The notes beneath the pieces were generated by a model. It had not been told where the DNA came from. It saw only the letters and a list, made by a program, of their open reading frames with translations, and searched no databases. Shown here one piece after another: positions 53,824-63,044 of a stretch of 64,000 nucleotides of DNA (position 1 is its first letter; each line of letters starts with the position of its first letter). The DNA is from JAGQYH01 sp041393015 (GTDB lineage: Bacteria; Bacteroidota; Bacteroidia; Chitinophagales; JADIYW01). A program made the position numbers and the translations under genes. The stretch spans positions 558,001-622,000 of the forward strand of contig JAWKKV010000001.1 of NCBI GenBank assembly GCA_041393015.1, written 5' to 3'.

Positions 53824-53966
53824 TAGCAAATGCTATCCACTTAATTGGTCCGAAGGCATAGCCGTTCGGACAGTTAGCGTTTTTAATAAATTACATTTCG
53901 TTCTCAAACTACTGCTCTGTTCGTAGGCTGCGCCTACGAACTTTTATGAGTTTAGCTTTTGCTAAA
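53824..53966. repeat. 143-bp REP-type repeat, copy 1 (3' side of RAYT)
   Basis: Contains successive hairpins: TAGCA/TGCTA; GTCCGAAGGC with GCC-TTCGGAC (loop ATA, one bulged G); GTTCGTAGGC with GCCTACGAAC (perfect 10 bp, loop TGC); and TTTAGC/GCTAAA around TTTT. It ends three bases from the RAYT stop. Copy 2 lies in direct orientation on the other side of the gene with the same length and about four mismatches. Confidence 0.92.
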
Positions 53967-53968
53967 AT

Positions 53969-54520
53969 TTACTCCACAAAATCAATTTCAATCAATCCTT
54001 TTAGTCCTGCATAATCTCTTGCACTTGAATATAAATAATCTTCCGGAGCCACGACTATTCCAGCTTTTACTGGATTTTCATGGATATAATCTAATTTCTG
54101 ATTAAATATATTACTATTCAACTCAATCTCAATTGGATGATTCTCATGCGTCCATAATTGATAGTTTTCATTTCTCGAATGCCTGCTTGCAAAATACTTA
54201 AATTGATGAAGCATCCACTGACTTCTGCTTTCTGAAGCTGAATTCACAGACTCTAAAATATATTTACTTGTATGTCGCTTTAAATCTCTTATGGTATCGG
54301 ATAGTTTACTTTCAGAGCTAGATAAAATACAATGAATATGATTACTCATAATAACCCATCCATAAATTTTAAGCCCTTTTGTTTTGTGGCAATAGTTAAA
54401 ACTATCTACCACAATATCTCGATATATTTTTCTTGTAAAAATATCAATCCAGCCTACAACTTGAAAAGTTAAGAAATGATGTGCCTCTTGGTTTCTTATT
54501 TGATAGCCATGTCTGAACAT
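53969..54520 (-). CDS. REP-associated tyrosine transposase (RAYT, IS200/Y1 type)
   Basis: Single-strand DNA transposase related to IS200/IS605 TnpA. The HUH pair is H61-I-H63 (MSNHIHCIL) and the catalytic Tyr is probably Y145 in KLDYIHENPVKAG. GYQIRNQEAHHFLTFQVV and RDLKRHTSKYI are typical of the Bacteroidota branch. A TTG at 54535 would add five residues; the ATG at 54520 (MFRHGYQIRNQ) is preferred, giving 183 aa. It has no accessory orf and is bracketed by two near-identical repeats rich in hairpins, the arrangement of a domesticated REP-producing transposase. Confidence 0.92.
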   Translation of the reverse strand: MFRHGYQIRNQEAHHFLTFQVVGWIDIFTRKIYRDIVVDSFNYCHKTKGLKIYGWVIMSNHIHCILSSSESKLSDTIRDLKRHTSKYILESVNSASESRSQWMLHQFKYFASRHSRNENYQLWTHENHPIEIELNSNIFNQKLDYIHENPVKAGIVVAPEDYLYSSARDYAGLKGLIEIDFVE

Positions 54521-54547
54521 TAAACTAATGTACAAAGTATTTTATAA

Positions 54548-54690
54548 TAGCAAATGCTATCCACTTAATTGGTCCGAAGGCATAGCCGTTCGGACAGTTA
54601 GCGTTTTTAATAAATTACATCTCGCTCTCAAACTACTGCTCTGTTCGTAGGCTGCGCCTACGATCTTTTATGAATTTAGCTTTTGCTAAA
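54548..54690. repeat. 143-bp REP-type repeat, copy 2 (5' side of RAYT)
   Basis: Same order of hairpins as copy 1, no indel, with single-base differences in the CGTTCTC/CGCTCTC region, at the last base pair of the 10-bp hairpin (CTACGATC) and in TGAATTTAGC. It ends eight bases before the stop of the ALDH16-type gene. Confidence 0.92.
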
Positions 54691-54697
54691 CAATAGC

Positions 54698-57094
54698 TTA
54701 CTCTCCATAAGGAATCCAAATATTTTTGATCTGACTGGCTTTTCTTAAAAAGTCTCTGCCTTCTCCTTGCTTAGTATCAGTCCAATCTCTGTATTTGCCG
54801 TAATTCACCCAAGTGCGTTTCATATTATCCGCAGCCTTTAACTCAATCATTTTACTGCCTTCTGCTGTACCGAAATACCAAAGTCCGTCTACATCATCAT
54901 GACTAGCTAAAACTTCTGTCAGTTCTTCTTTTCCACCGGTAACGATATTCACAGTTCCACCGGGCACATCTGATGTTTCTAAAATTTGGTAAAAATCAGT
55001 GGCTGAAAGTGGTGCTTTTTCCGATGGAATGACTATCACACTATTTCCCATAGTTATCGCAGGAATGACAGTAGATATAAAACCTAGCAAAGGTTGTTCA
55101 TCCGGACAAACAATACCCATCACACCTAATGCTTCCGGCATTGCCAAAGTAACATTGCTTTGTGTGGTATGATGTACATTTCCATCGTATTTATCTGCCA
55201 AAGCAGCGTAAGTATAAATTCTTTGAATAGATTGCTCTACTTCGTTTTGAGCTTCCGCATCTGAACCGCCTGTCATAGCAGAAATTCGTGCTGCAAATTC
55301 ATCTTTTCTGATGTATAAATTTTCTGCTAAATAATACAACACTTGTGCTCTAGCATGACCGGTCATGCCACCCCACTTACTATTGGCATGGGCAGCCTCC
55401 ACAGCATTTCTGATATCTTTCCTATTGCCTTGAGACACTTCTCCAATTAGCTCCTCATTTGCTCCAAAAATGGGCGTACTGTAGCCGCCATCAGGGCGAG
55501 CTTGCTTGCCACCTATATACAATTTGGTAGTTCGATCAATGGAAGGTGTCGAATTAACATTGTTGTTACTTTTTTTAGTAGATTTGGTAGCCACCTTTTT
55601 AATAAATGGAGTAGTTTTTAATTCGTCTTCCACTTTGGGTTTAATGTATTCATATAAACCTTCTAAGCCTCCTTCTCTACCAAAACCAGATTCTCTATAT
55701 CCTCCAAAACCGGATGCCGCATCAAACACATTCGTACAATTGATCCATATGGTTCCCGCTTTAATTTTTGGCGCCACATCTAAGGCTAAATTGATATTTT
55801 CTGTCCATAAACTAGCTGCTAAACCATATCGCGTATTATTCGCTAAGGCTACTGCTTCGCTATGGGTTCTAAAAGTCATCGCCACTAAAACAGGTCCAAA
55901 AATTTCTTCCTGAGCAATAGTAGCTGATGGCGCAACATCTGTAAACAAAGTTGGCGGATAATAATAGCCATCAGTTGGACAGTTTCCATTGGGTTGAAAC
56001 AAATCACCACCTTCTGCCACGCCTTTTTTTACCAAGTCTGTAATGGTTTTTAACTGTACTTTATCTACAATCGCACCAATATCAATACTCTTATCTAAGG
56101 AATTTCCTATCCTTAGTTTTTTCATTCTCGCTTTTAGCTTTTTATATAGTTTTTTGGAAACACTCTCTTGCACCAATAATCGAGATCCTGCACAACATAC
56201 TTGTCCTTGATTGAACCATATAGCATCTACAATACCTTCTACTACGCCATCTAAATCTGCATCTTCAAAAACAATAAAAGGAGATTTTCCACCTAATTCC
56301 AGAGAAATCTTTTTGCCTGTTCCAGCTGTAGCTCTTCTAATAATCTTGCCCACTTCTGTAGATCCTGTGAAAGCAATTTTATTGATATCAGGATGGGCGA
56401 CCATAGCCGCACCCGTTTCTCCAGCACCAGTGATGATATTCACTACGCCATCAGGCAAACCCACTTGCTGACAAATTTCTGCAAATAACAAAGCTGTTAA
56501 CGAAGTAAATTCTGCCGGTTTTAAAACCACTGTATTACCCATGGCTAAAGCGGGTGCTATTTTCCATGACAACATCAACAATGGAAAATTCCATGGAATG
56601 ATTTGTCCTACCACACCCACTTCTTTATAATCCGACAGTTCTGTGTCTCGTAATTGTGCCCATCCAGCATGATGATAAAAATGACGCGCCACTAAGGGAA
56701 TATCTAAATCTCTGGTTTCTCTAATGGGCTTACCATTGTCAATTGCTTCCAAAACGGCAAAAAGTCGAGCATGCTTTTGAATTTGACGAGCGATAGCATA
56801 TAAATATCTTGCTCTATTGTGAGCACCAATTGCTAACCACTTTGGTAAAGCTTTCTTTGCTGCTGCTACTGCCTTATCTACATCTTTGGTATTGGCTTCT
56901 GCTAATTTTGCTAAGTGCGCTTTCGTTGCCGGACTTTCACTATCAAAATATTTTTTGGATAAAGGTGCATGCCACTTACCATCAATAAATAAATTGAATT
57001 TACTTTTATGTTTCTTCAACCAATCATGAGCGGCAGTTGCACTTTCTGGCGCTACTCCATACTCCATTGTTTCGAATATCTCTTTTACTTTCAT
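54698..57094 (-). CDS. Two-domain aldehyde dehydrogenase, ALDH16 type
   Basis: 798-aa NAD(P)-dependent aldehyde dehydrogenase. Residues 1 to about 500 form a complete catalytic ALDH: GQIIPWNFPLLML, LKPAEFTSL, FTGSTEVGK, the general base E266 (LELGGKS) and nucleophile C300 (GQVCCAGSR). Residues from about 525 repeat an ALDH-like fold without catalytic Cys/Glu (KLYIGGKQARPDGGYSTPIF, MGIVCPDEQPLLGF). This full-plus-degenerate layout is that of ALDH16. It lies 157 bases after deoC, whose product acetaldehyde is a likely substrate. Confidence 0.88.
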   Translation of the reverse strand: MKVKEIFETMEYGVAPESATAAHDWLKKHKSKFNLFIDGKWHAPLSKKYFDSESPATKAHLAKLAEANTKDVDKAVAAAKKALPKWLAIGAHNRARYLYAIARQIQKHARLFAVLEAIDNGKPIRETRDLDIPLVARHFYHHAGWAQLRDTELSDYKEVGVVGQIIPWNFPLLMLSWKIAPALAMGNTVVLKPAEFTSLTALLFAEICQQVGLPDGVVNIITGAGETGAAMVAHPDINKIAFTGSTEVGKIIRRATAGTGKKISLELGGKSPFIVFEDADLDGVVEGIVDAIWFNQGQVCCAGSRLLVQESVSKKLYKKLKARMKKLRIGNSLDKSIDIGAIVDKVQLKTITDLVKKGVAEGGDLFQPNGNCPTDGYYYPPTLFTDVAPSATIAQEEIFGPVLVAMTFRTHSEAVALANNTRYGLAASLWTENINLALDVAPKIKAGTIWINCTNVFDAASGFGGYRESGFGREGGLEGLYEYIKPKVEDELKTTPFIKKVATKSTKKSNNNVNSTPSIDRTTKLYIGGKQARPDGGYSTPIFGANEELIGEVSQGNRKDIRNAVEAAHANSKWGGMTGHARAQVLYYLAENLYIRKDEFAARISAMTGGSDAEAQNEVEQSIQRIYTYAALADKYDGNVHHTTQSNVTLAMPEALGVMGIVCPDEQPLLGFISTVIPAITMGNSVIVIPSEKAPLSATDFYQILETSDVPGGTVNIVTGGKEELTEVLASHDDVDGLWYFGTAEGSKMIELKAADNMKRTWVNYGKYRDWTDTKQGEGRDFLRKASQIKNIWIPYGE

Positions 57095-57217
57095 GTTTTA
57101 TATTTTAGAATCAAGATGCAAGACATAAGAAATAAGACGGAATAAGTCTTTTAATTATGATTGATCTCCATTTCAATTTTGTTCCTTTTTAGAGTAGCTA
57201 AAAACTACTAAATATGC

Positions 57218-57241
57218 TTCGCTCGGCTAGAGCCAAGCGAA
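57218..57241. repeat. Intergenic hairpin between deoC and the ALDH16-type gene
   Basis: TTCGCTCGGCT and AGCCAAGCGAA pair over ten of eleven positions around an AG loop. No T run follows on either strand, so it is more likely a processing site or dispersed hairpin than a strong terminator. Confidence 0.5.
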
Positions 57242-57251
57242 TGTTTTACAA

Positions 57252-58259
57252 TTAAGCCATTGGATGACGGTACGCTGCGGAATATCTTCCTGTTACATAA
57301 TGTTCTAATTGTCGTTCAATATCCGTCAACAATCCACTTGCACCAAATCTAAATAGGTCATTTCTTAACCATTCATCGCCTAACTCTTCTTTCATTAGAA
57401 TCAACCATTCCAAAGCTTGTTTAGCGCTTCTAATGCCTCCTGCAGGTTTAAAACCCACTTTAAATCCGGTATGTTCTTCGTATTCTCGAATCATTCTTAT
57501 CATCACTAAACTTACCGGTAAGGTGGCATTTACAGGCTCTTTTCCTGTACTGGTTTTGATAAAGTCAGATCCTGCCATCATGGCTACCATACTGGCTTTC
57601 GCCACATTGGTTAAAGTAGATAATTCGCCGGTTGCTAAAATTGCTTTCATATGCGCTTCCCCACAAGCCTCACGCATGAGCTTGATCTCATTGTACAATT
57701 TCTTCCATTCTCCATTTAAAACCAATGCCCTAGAAATAACTATATCTATTTCCTTTGCGCCAGCTTTTACCGACCATTCTATTTGTTCTAACTTTAGTTT
57801 TAAAGGTATTTGTCCGGCAGGAAAACCTGTGGATACTGCTGCAATTGGAAGATTACTTCCTTTTAATGCCGCTTTAGCTTCACTAATTAAATTGTGATAT
57901 ACACAAACTGCCCCAACCGTTATATTTTGGTCAGCCATTCCTAAAGCTTCTAAAATATCCTTTCGCACCGGATGCATAGCTTTCGCACAAAGTCGATGAA
58001 CGTTTCCTGGCGTATCATCTCCACTTAATGTAGTAAGGTCAATACAGGTTATCGCTCTTAAAAGCCAAGCGGCCTGCCATTCCTTTTTTACCGACCGTCT
58101 TTTCCCTATCGTATCGGCTCGCCTATCTACAGCGCTTTTATTTATTCTAAGATCATTGATTAAATCAATATCGAAAGGTATCCCATCATTTCTTTTATGA
58201 TGTTCTAAACTGCCATTTTTATTGGCTTTACTTTGCGATTTAGTATTTGTTTTGGTCAT
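57252..58259 (-). CDS. deoC: Deoxyribose-phosphate aldolase, eukaryote-like long form
   Basis: Splits 2-deoxyribose-5-phosphate into acetaldehyde and glyceraldehyde-3-phosphate. The Schiff-base Lys is K235 (SDFIKTSTGKEP), with K271 (GFKPAGGIRSAK) and D173 (EIDIVISRALV). 335 aa is much longer than E. coli DeoC (259). The sequence follows vertebrate DERA closely from RRSVKKEWQAAWLLRAIT through TTLSGDD to ELGDEWL and the C-terminal HYVTGRY. The first ~45 residues are Lys/Asn-rich and probably disordered. With deoD in this window it would complete deoxynucleoside salvage if a phosphopentomutase exists elsewhere. Confidence 0.93.
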   Translation of the reverse strand: MTKTNTKSQSKANKNGSLEHHKRNDGIPFDIDLINDLRINKSAVDRRADTIGKRRSVKKEWQAAWLLRAITCIDLTTLSGDDTPGNVHRLCAKAMHPVRKDILEALGMADQNITVGAVCVYHNLISEAKAALKGSNLPIAAVSTGFPAGQIPLKLKLEQIEWSVKAGAKEIDIVISRALVLNGEWKKLYNEIKLMREACGEAHMKAILATGELSTLTNVAKASMVAMMAGSDFIKTSTGKEPVNATLPVSLVMIRMIREYEEHTGFKVGFKPAGGIRSAKQALEWLILMKEELGDEWLRNDLFRFGASGLLTDIERQLEHYVTGRYSAAYRHPMA

Positions 58260-58328
58260 ACTATTCTATTGCGTATAACTATAAATATATTACATATAGC
58301 GCAAGTGACCTATTATTTCTAACGATAA

Positions 58329-58868
58329 TTAAATCTCAATTTGATTCGCTAAGTCTTTGAAGTATTCATCAGCTGTCTGATAGAGGTTTTTGACAAATGG
58401 AATGGCTTCACCAAGATTATCGGAGATTAGCTGCCCGCTTTCTTCAAGATATTTATATAAAGTGGAAGCTAATTTTAAATGTTCCGTTAAAACATTCGCT
58501 CTGTCTAACAATTGAATGATTAAACTCAGCAATACAAATCCAATAAACATCCAAAGCGCACTTCCGGCTAATCTGTTAATCATCGTTGGTAGAATCTTAT
58601 TGACTATCTTTTCAATTAATTTCCCCAAAAATCTAACCATAAAAATGACGGCTGTAAAGAGTAAAATAAAGGCAATGATAGGTATCCATTGTGGAGGAAT
58701 ATTGAAGTTGGCATTGATATAATTCGCCACTACAAATGAGAAATACATGGCAGCAAAAAAACCAGCAAAATAGGAAACGACAGAGAAAATTGACATAATC
58801 AATCCCTGCTTATATCCAATAATAAAGGTTGAGATTAAGACAATACCTACCGCTATATCAATTCCCAT
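58329..58868 (-). CDS. CvpA-family membrane protein
   Basis: 179 aa with four hydrophobic helices (GIDIAVGIVLISTFIIGY at the start) and the family pattern GYKQGLIMSIFSVVSYFAGFF. CvpA-like proteins are linked to colicin V production, envelope stress and bile resistance elsewhere. It follows yqeY by 14 bases and precedes deoC by 69, so a yqeY-cvpA-deoC transcript is possible. Confidence 0.85.
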   Translation of the reverse strand: MGIDIAVGIVLISTFIIGYKQGLIMSIFSVVSYFAGFFAAMYFSFVVANYINANFNIPPQWIPIIAFILLFTAVIFMVRFLGKLIEKIVNKILPTMINRLAGSALWMFIGFVLLSLIIQLLDRANVLTEHLKLASTLYKYLEESGQLISDNLGEAIPFVKNLYQTADEYFKDLANQIEI

Positions 58869-58882
58869 AGATTAAAATGGGA

Positions 58883-59332
58883 TTATGCTAAAAGCTGTTT
58901 TACCACTGCTGAAATTCTTTTGCCATCAGCTTTTCCTTGTAATGACTTTGATGCCATACCCATTACTTTACCCATATCTTGCATAGAAGTGGCTCCCAAT
59001 TGGTCAATAATTTTTTTGACTTCGGCAGACAGCTCATCATCGCTTAATTGTTTAGGTAAGAATTCAGCAATAACATCCATTTCTTCTTTCTCCGTTTGAG
59101 CTAGATCGTCACGCCCACTTTTTACATAGATATCGTAAGAATCACTTCTTTGCTTATATAATTTCTGAATGATTTTTAATTCCTCTTCTTCTGAAACTTC
59201 ACCATTTCCACCTTCAGCAGTTTTGGCTAACAAAAAAGCGGCCTTAATAGCTCTTAAGGTTCTTAATTTTACCTGATCTTTTGACTTCATGGCATCTTTT
59301 AATGCCTCATTCATATTTTTATCTAATGACAT
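58883..59332 (-). CDS. yqeY: GatB/YqeY domain protein
   Basis: 149-aa all-helical protein. The start MSLDKNMNEALKDAMKSKDQVKLRTLRAIKAA and the end GKVMGMASKSLQGKADGKRIS are typical; the fold matches the tail domain of the GatB amidotransferase, which contacts tRNA. Its own role is unknown. ATG start, 14 bases before cvpA. Confidence 0.92.
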   Translation of the reverse strand: MSLDKNMNEALKDAMKSKDQVKLRTLRAIKAAFLLAKTAEGGNGEVSEEEELKIIQKLYKQRSDSYDIYVKSGRDDLAQTEKEEMDVIAEFLPKQLSDDELSAEVKKIIDQLGATSMQDMGKVMGMASKSLQGKADGKRISAVVKQLLA

Positions 59333-59476
59333 AACCTATATTTTAAAGTGGCAAAAGTACAAAAAGCAATGCTGAATCGTGAAAGGAATCCCCTCCATTG
59401 AAAAAGTATGTTAAAATATTGATGACCTAAAGGCTATAGATGGTATTAATGAACAAACCAAACAGACAAATCAGCT

Positions 59477-59821
59477 ATGAAAAAATATATCTTAACCATC
59501 GCACTGATAATATTTAAATCAATGGCTTTCGCAGGTGATTACAATTCAAATTACTCTGAAGAAAAGAGAAGTAATTTTGCCATTATGGCTCAAATGGAAT
59601 GCGCTACCAATACAGTAGTAGAAGACTTTCAATTAAAAGGAAAATCTACTAAAACATTCAATGGCAAGGCATTTACAGGATGTTCCATTAAGAGATATGA
59701 AAGTGGTAAGATTCACATCACCGGACAATATACAGATGGTAAAAAGTCTGGCACTTGGATTACTTATTGGGAAGATGGAGTTATTAAAGAAACAAAAACT
59801 TATTACTCTACTTCTTCGTAA
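59477..59821 (+). CDS. Small exported MORN/YwqK-like protein
   Basis: 114 aa with a signal peptide (residues 1-19, cleaved near AFAG). The C-terminal half carries two MORN-type strands, GKIHITGQYTDGKKSGTWITYW and DGVIKETKTYY. MORN/YwqK-like proteins are common in Bacteroidota; no function can be assigned. Its last 19 bases overlap the 3' end of the DUF4834 gene on the other strand. Confidence 0.78.
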   Translation: MKKYILTIALIIFKSMAFAGDYNSNYSEEKRSNFAIMAQMECATNTVVEDFQLKGKSTKTFNGKAFTGCSIKRYESGKIHITGQYTDGKKSGTWITYWEDGVIKETKTYYSTSS

Positions 59822-59997
59822 TCAATATCTTCTACAATATTGCTCCTATCAGTTCTTGGAGAATGAAATGTAGTATGTTCTTGCTTGTGTTGTTGAGTAT
59901 GAGTATTATTTCCATTATCTAAAGCTGGAGAAAATAACTTCTTCAACATTCTATAGCCTAATGCAAATAATATGATATAAAATAAAATCTTAAACAT
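59803..59997 (-). CDS. DUF4834-like small membrane protein
   Basis: 64 aa. An N-terminal membrane helix (FKILFYIILFALGYRML) is followed by a short basic turn (KKLFSP), a polar Gln/His/Asn-rich linker and an acidic end, EDIDYEEVE. This layout, with the closing DYEEV, is that of Bacteroidota DUF4834 proteins, function unknown. The frame is short but coherent, with an ATG and an A/T-rich upstream region. Confidence 0.72.
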   Translation of the reverse strand: MFKILFYIILFALGYRMLKKLFSPALDNGNNTHTQQHKQEHTTFHSPRTDRSNIVEDIDYEEVE

Positions 59998-60145
59998 TTT
60001 TCTTGTACTTAATTATACTACTTATAACGTAGTGTTTTAAATTAAGTTACTAAGATAGGGATTAATAATGCTTAGAAGAAGTTTATAATAGTATTTAACA
60101 AAAACGAACTCGTCTCTTTATGCTTGTTTTGTATTAATAATAGTT

Positions 60146-60196
60146 AAACCATCCCGCCTTTCAGCCAACTCTCCTTAAAAGAGGAGGGGATAAACT
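60146..60196. repeat. Possible second copy of the CCACCC/GAGGGG intergenic repeat
   Basis: AAACCATCCCGCC is followed by CCAACTCTCCTTAAAAGAGGAGGGGAT, which folds on CTCCTT/AAGAGGAG. The wording resembles 31338-31396. It lies directly behind the 3' end of carB. Confidence 0.35.
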
Positions 60197-60203
60197 ACCC
60201 AAA

Positions 60204-63044
60204 CTATCTAGTTAAATACATCGATCTTAAATTCACCAATTCTCTAAAATGAGCATCCGTTAAATCTTTAATAAAGTAGATAGATTCTCCCGTAGATTTC
60301 ATTTCTGGACCTAATTCCTTCTTGATTTCCGGGAACTTATTGTGAGAGAAAACAGGCTCTTTAATAGCATAGCCCACCAGTTTTTCTTCGTACGTAAAAT
60401 CCTTTAATTTATGAGTGCCTAACATTACTTTGGTAGCAATATTTAAATAAGGAATTTCGTAAGCTTTGCAAATAAATGGTGTTGTTCTGGAGGCTCTTGG
60501 ATTGGCTTCAATTACATAAACATCTTCATTTTTAATCGCAAACTGAATATTGATTAATCCTTTAATCTCTAAAGCATGACAAAGTTTAACCGTGTAATCC
60601 TTCATGGTTTGAATTACTTTCTCAGACAATTCAAAAGGAGGTAAAACTGAGTTGCTATCACCTGAGTGAATTCCTGCCGGTTCGATATGTTCCATAACGC
60701 CCATGATTTGAACATCTTCTCCATCACAAATGGCATCAATTTCTGCTTCATGTGCTCTATCCAAAAAGTGATCTATCAAAATTTGATTATCCGGCATACT
60801 CTTTAAAAGATCAATTACGGCTCTTTCTAATTCTTCATCCGTAATAACAATTTTCATTTTCTGTCCACCCAAAACATAAGAAGGACGAACCAATACCGGA
60901 TACCCTACTTTGTGGGCTACTTCCAATGCATCTTCTGCAGATCTTGCTGTACCATACTTTGGATACGGAATATCCATTTCTTTTAACTTATCAGAAAACC
61001 TTCCTCTATCTTCCGCTAAATCCATATTGGAGAAAGAAGTACCAATAATTTTAATACCGTGGTTGTGTAATTTCTCCGCTAATTTTAAAGCGGTTTGCCC
61101 ACCTAACTGAACGATTACACCTTCCGGCTTTTCATGTTCGATAATTTCTAACAAATGCTCCCAGAAAACAGGCTCGAAATATAATTTATCGGCAATATCA
61201 AAATCAGTTGAAACGGTTTCAGGATTACAATTGATCATAATGGCTTCGTACCCCACTTCCTTAATCGCATTGATACCGTGAACACAGCAGTAATCAAACT
61301 CTATCCCTTGACCAATTCTATTGGGGCCCGCTCCTAAAACAATGACTTTCTTTTTGTCTGTTACAACACTTTCATTCTCCGTATCAAAGGTAGAGTAGAA
61401 ATAAGGTGTTTGTGCTTCAAATTCTGCCGCACAAGTGTCCACCATTTTCCAAGTTCTTTTAATACCTAATGATTTTCTTTTTTGATAAACTTCCTCTTCC
61501 TCAATTCTTCCTAATAAGTAGGCTAATTGAGCATCTGAATAACCTTGTTTTTTGGCTTGAAGAATAACATCAGGTGAAATATTATGAATGGTAAATCTTT
61601 TAATCTCCTTTTCAAATTGAACCATTTGTTGGATTTGCATCAAAAACCAATTGTCAATTTTGGTCAATTTTTGAATGGTATGAATTGGAACACCTAACTC
61701 TAATGCGTCTTTAATTTTAAAGATTCTATCCCAAGATGGATTTTCTAAGCTATTTAAAATGTCTTGCGTTGGCGCCCAACCTTTCCCATCTGCTCCTAAA
61801 CCAATTTTATTGTTTTCTAATGATTGACAAGCTTTTTGAAGCGCCTCCTTAAAGCTTCTACCAATACCCATTACTTCGCCAACGGATTTCATTTGTAGGC
61901 CTAAAGTTTCATCACAACCTCTGAATTTTTCAAAATTCCAACGAGGAATTTTTACAATCACATAATCCAATGCTGGCTCAAAAAAGGCAGACGTCGTTTT
62001 GGTAATCTGATTTTTCAACTCCCCTAAAGTATAGCCAATAGCCAACTTAGCAGCAATTTTTGCAATAGGATAACCCGTAGCTTTTGAAGCTAACGCTGAT
62101 GATCTTGATACTCTTGGATTGATTTCAATAGCAATCAATTTCTCAGTTGCCGGATCAATAGCAAATTGAACATTACAGCCACCGGCAAATTTTCCTAACG
62201 ATCGCATCATTTTGATGGCCATGTTTCTCATTTCCTGATAAACAGTATCTGGCAATGTCATACATGGTGCCACTGTAATGGAATCACCTGTATGAACGCC
62301 CATTGGATCAAAATTTTCTACCGCACAAATGATAACCACGTTATCATCTGCATCTCTCAATAATTCTAATTCAAATTCTTTCCAGCCTAAAACAGCTTTA
62401 TCAATTAAAACTTCGTGCGTTGGAGAAGCTTGTAATCCATGAGATAATTTTTTCTCAAATTCTTCTTTGTTATGCACAAATCCTCCACCATAACCCCCTA
62501 AGGTAAAAGATGGACGAATAACCAAAGGAAAGCCTATTTCTTGTGCAGCTTCCATTCCTTCTAAGATGGAATTCGCAATTCTTGCAGGGGCAACCGGTAT
62601 ATCAATATCAATCATCAATTGCCTGAACTTCTCTCTATTTTCTGTCGTCTCAATGGCGGCAATATCAACCCCAATCAATCTAACGTTATATTTATCCCAA
62701 AGGCCAACTTCATCCGCTTCAATACAAAGATTTAATGCCGTTTGTCCTCCCATAGTAGGTAACACACAATCTATTTGTCTTTCTTTTAGAATTTCTTCTA
62801 ACGATTGAACGGTTAAAGGTTTTAAATAGATGTGATCGGCAGTAAGTTCATCCGTCATAATAGTGGCCGGATTAGAATTGATCAATGAAACTTCAATACC
62901 CTCTTCCCTTAGTGATCTGGAAGCTTGAGATCCTGAATAATCAAACTCACATGCTTGGCCAATGATGATTGGACCACTTCCTATAATTAAAACCGATTTA
63001 ATTGATTGATCTTTTGGCATAATACGTCTTGATAATTTGGGCAA
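60204..63044 (-). CDS. carB: Carbamoyl-phosphate synthase large subunit, short form
   Basis: Makes carbamoyl phosphate for arginine and pyrimidines from bicarbonate, ATP and ammonia supplied by CarA. Two ATP-grasp synthetase halves are seen: the first from SVLIIGSGPIIIGQACEFDYSG (IRPSFTLGGYGGGF, EINPRVSRSSAL), the second from VIVLGAGPNRIGQGIEFDYC (VRPSYVLGGQKM, EANPRASRTTPF). It ends soon after GPEMKSTGE, so the ~130-residue C-terminal allosteric (MGS-like) domain of E. coli CarB is missing. 946 aa, which I recall as usual for Bacteroidota. carA is not in the window. Confidence 0.94.
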   Translation of the reverse strand: MPKLSRRIMPKDQSIKSVLIIGSGPIIIGQACEFDYSGSQASRSLREEGIEVSLINSNPATIMTDELTADHIYLKPLTVQSLEEILKERQIDCVLPTMGGQTALNLCIEADEVGLWDKYNVRLIGVDIAAIETTENREKFRQLMIDIDIPVAPARIANSILEGMEAAQEIGFPLVIRPSFTLGGYGGGFVHNKEEFEKKLSHGLQASPTHEVLIDKAVLGWKEFELELLRDADDNVVIICAVENFDPMGVHTGDSITVAPCMTLPDTVYQEMRNMAIKMMRSLGKFAGGCNVQFAIDPATEKLIAIEINPRVSRSSALASKATGYPIAKIAAKLAIGYTLGELKNQITKTTSAFFEPALDYVIVKIPRWNFEKFRGCDETLGLQMKSVGEVMGIGRSFKEALQKACQSLENNKIGLGADGKGWAPTQDILNSLENPSWDRIFKIKDALELGVPIHTIQKLTKIDNWFLMQIQQMVQFEKEIKRFTIHNISPDVILQAKKQGYSDAQLAYLLGRIEEEEVYQKRKSLGIKRTWKMVDTCAAEFEAQTPYFYSTFDTENESVVTDKKKVIVLGAGPNRIGQGIEFDYCCVHGINAIKEVGYEAIMINCNPETVSTDFDIADKLYFEPVFWEHLLEIIEHEKPEGVIVQLGGQTALKLAEKLHNHGIKIIGTSFSNMDLAEDRGRFSDKLKEMDIPYPKYGTARSAEDALEVAHKVGYPVLVRPSYVLGGQKMKIVITDEELERAVIDLLKSMPDNQILIDHFLDRAHEAEIDAICDGEDVQIMGVMEHIEPAGIHSGDSNSVLPPFELSEKVIQTMKDYTVKLCHALEIKGLINIQFAIKNEDVYVIEANPRASRTTPFICKAYEIPYLNIATKVMLGTHKLKDFTYEEKLVGYAIKEPVFSHNKFPEIKKELGPEMKSTGESIYFIKDLTDAHFRELVNLRSMYLTR

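Noticed and set aside
60204..63044. Truncation of carB as a local mutation
   Set aside because: The protein ends naturally after GPEMKSTGE with a normal stop; lack of the allosteric domain is, to my knowledge, normal in Bacteroidota.
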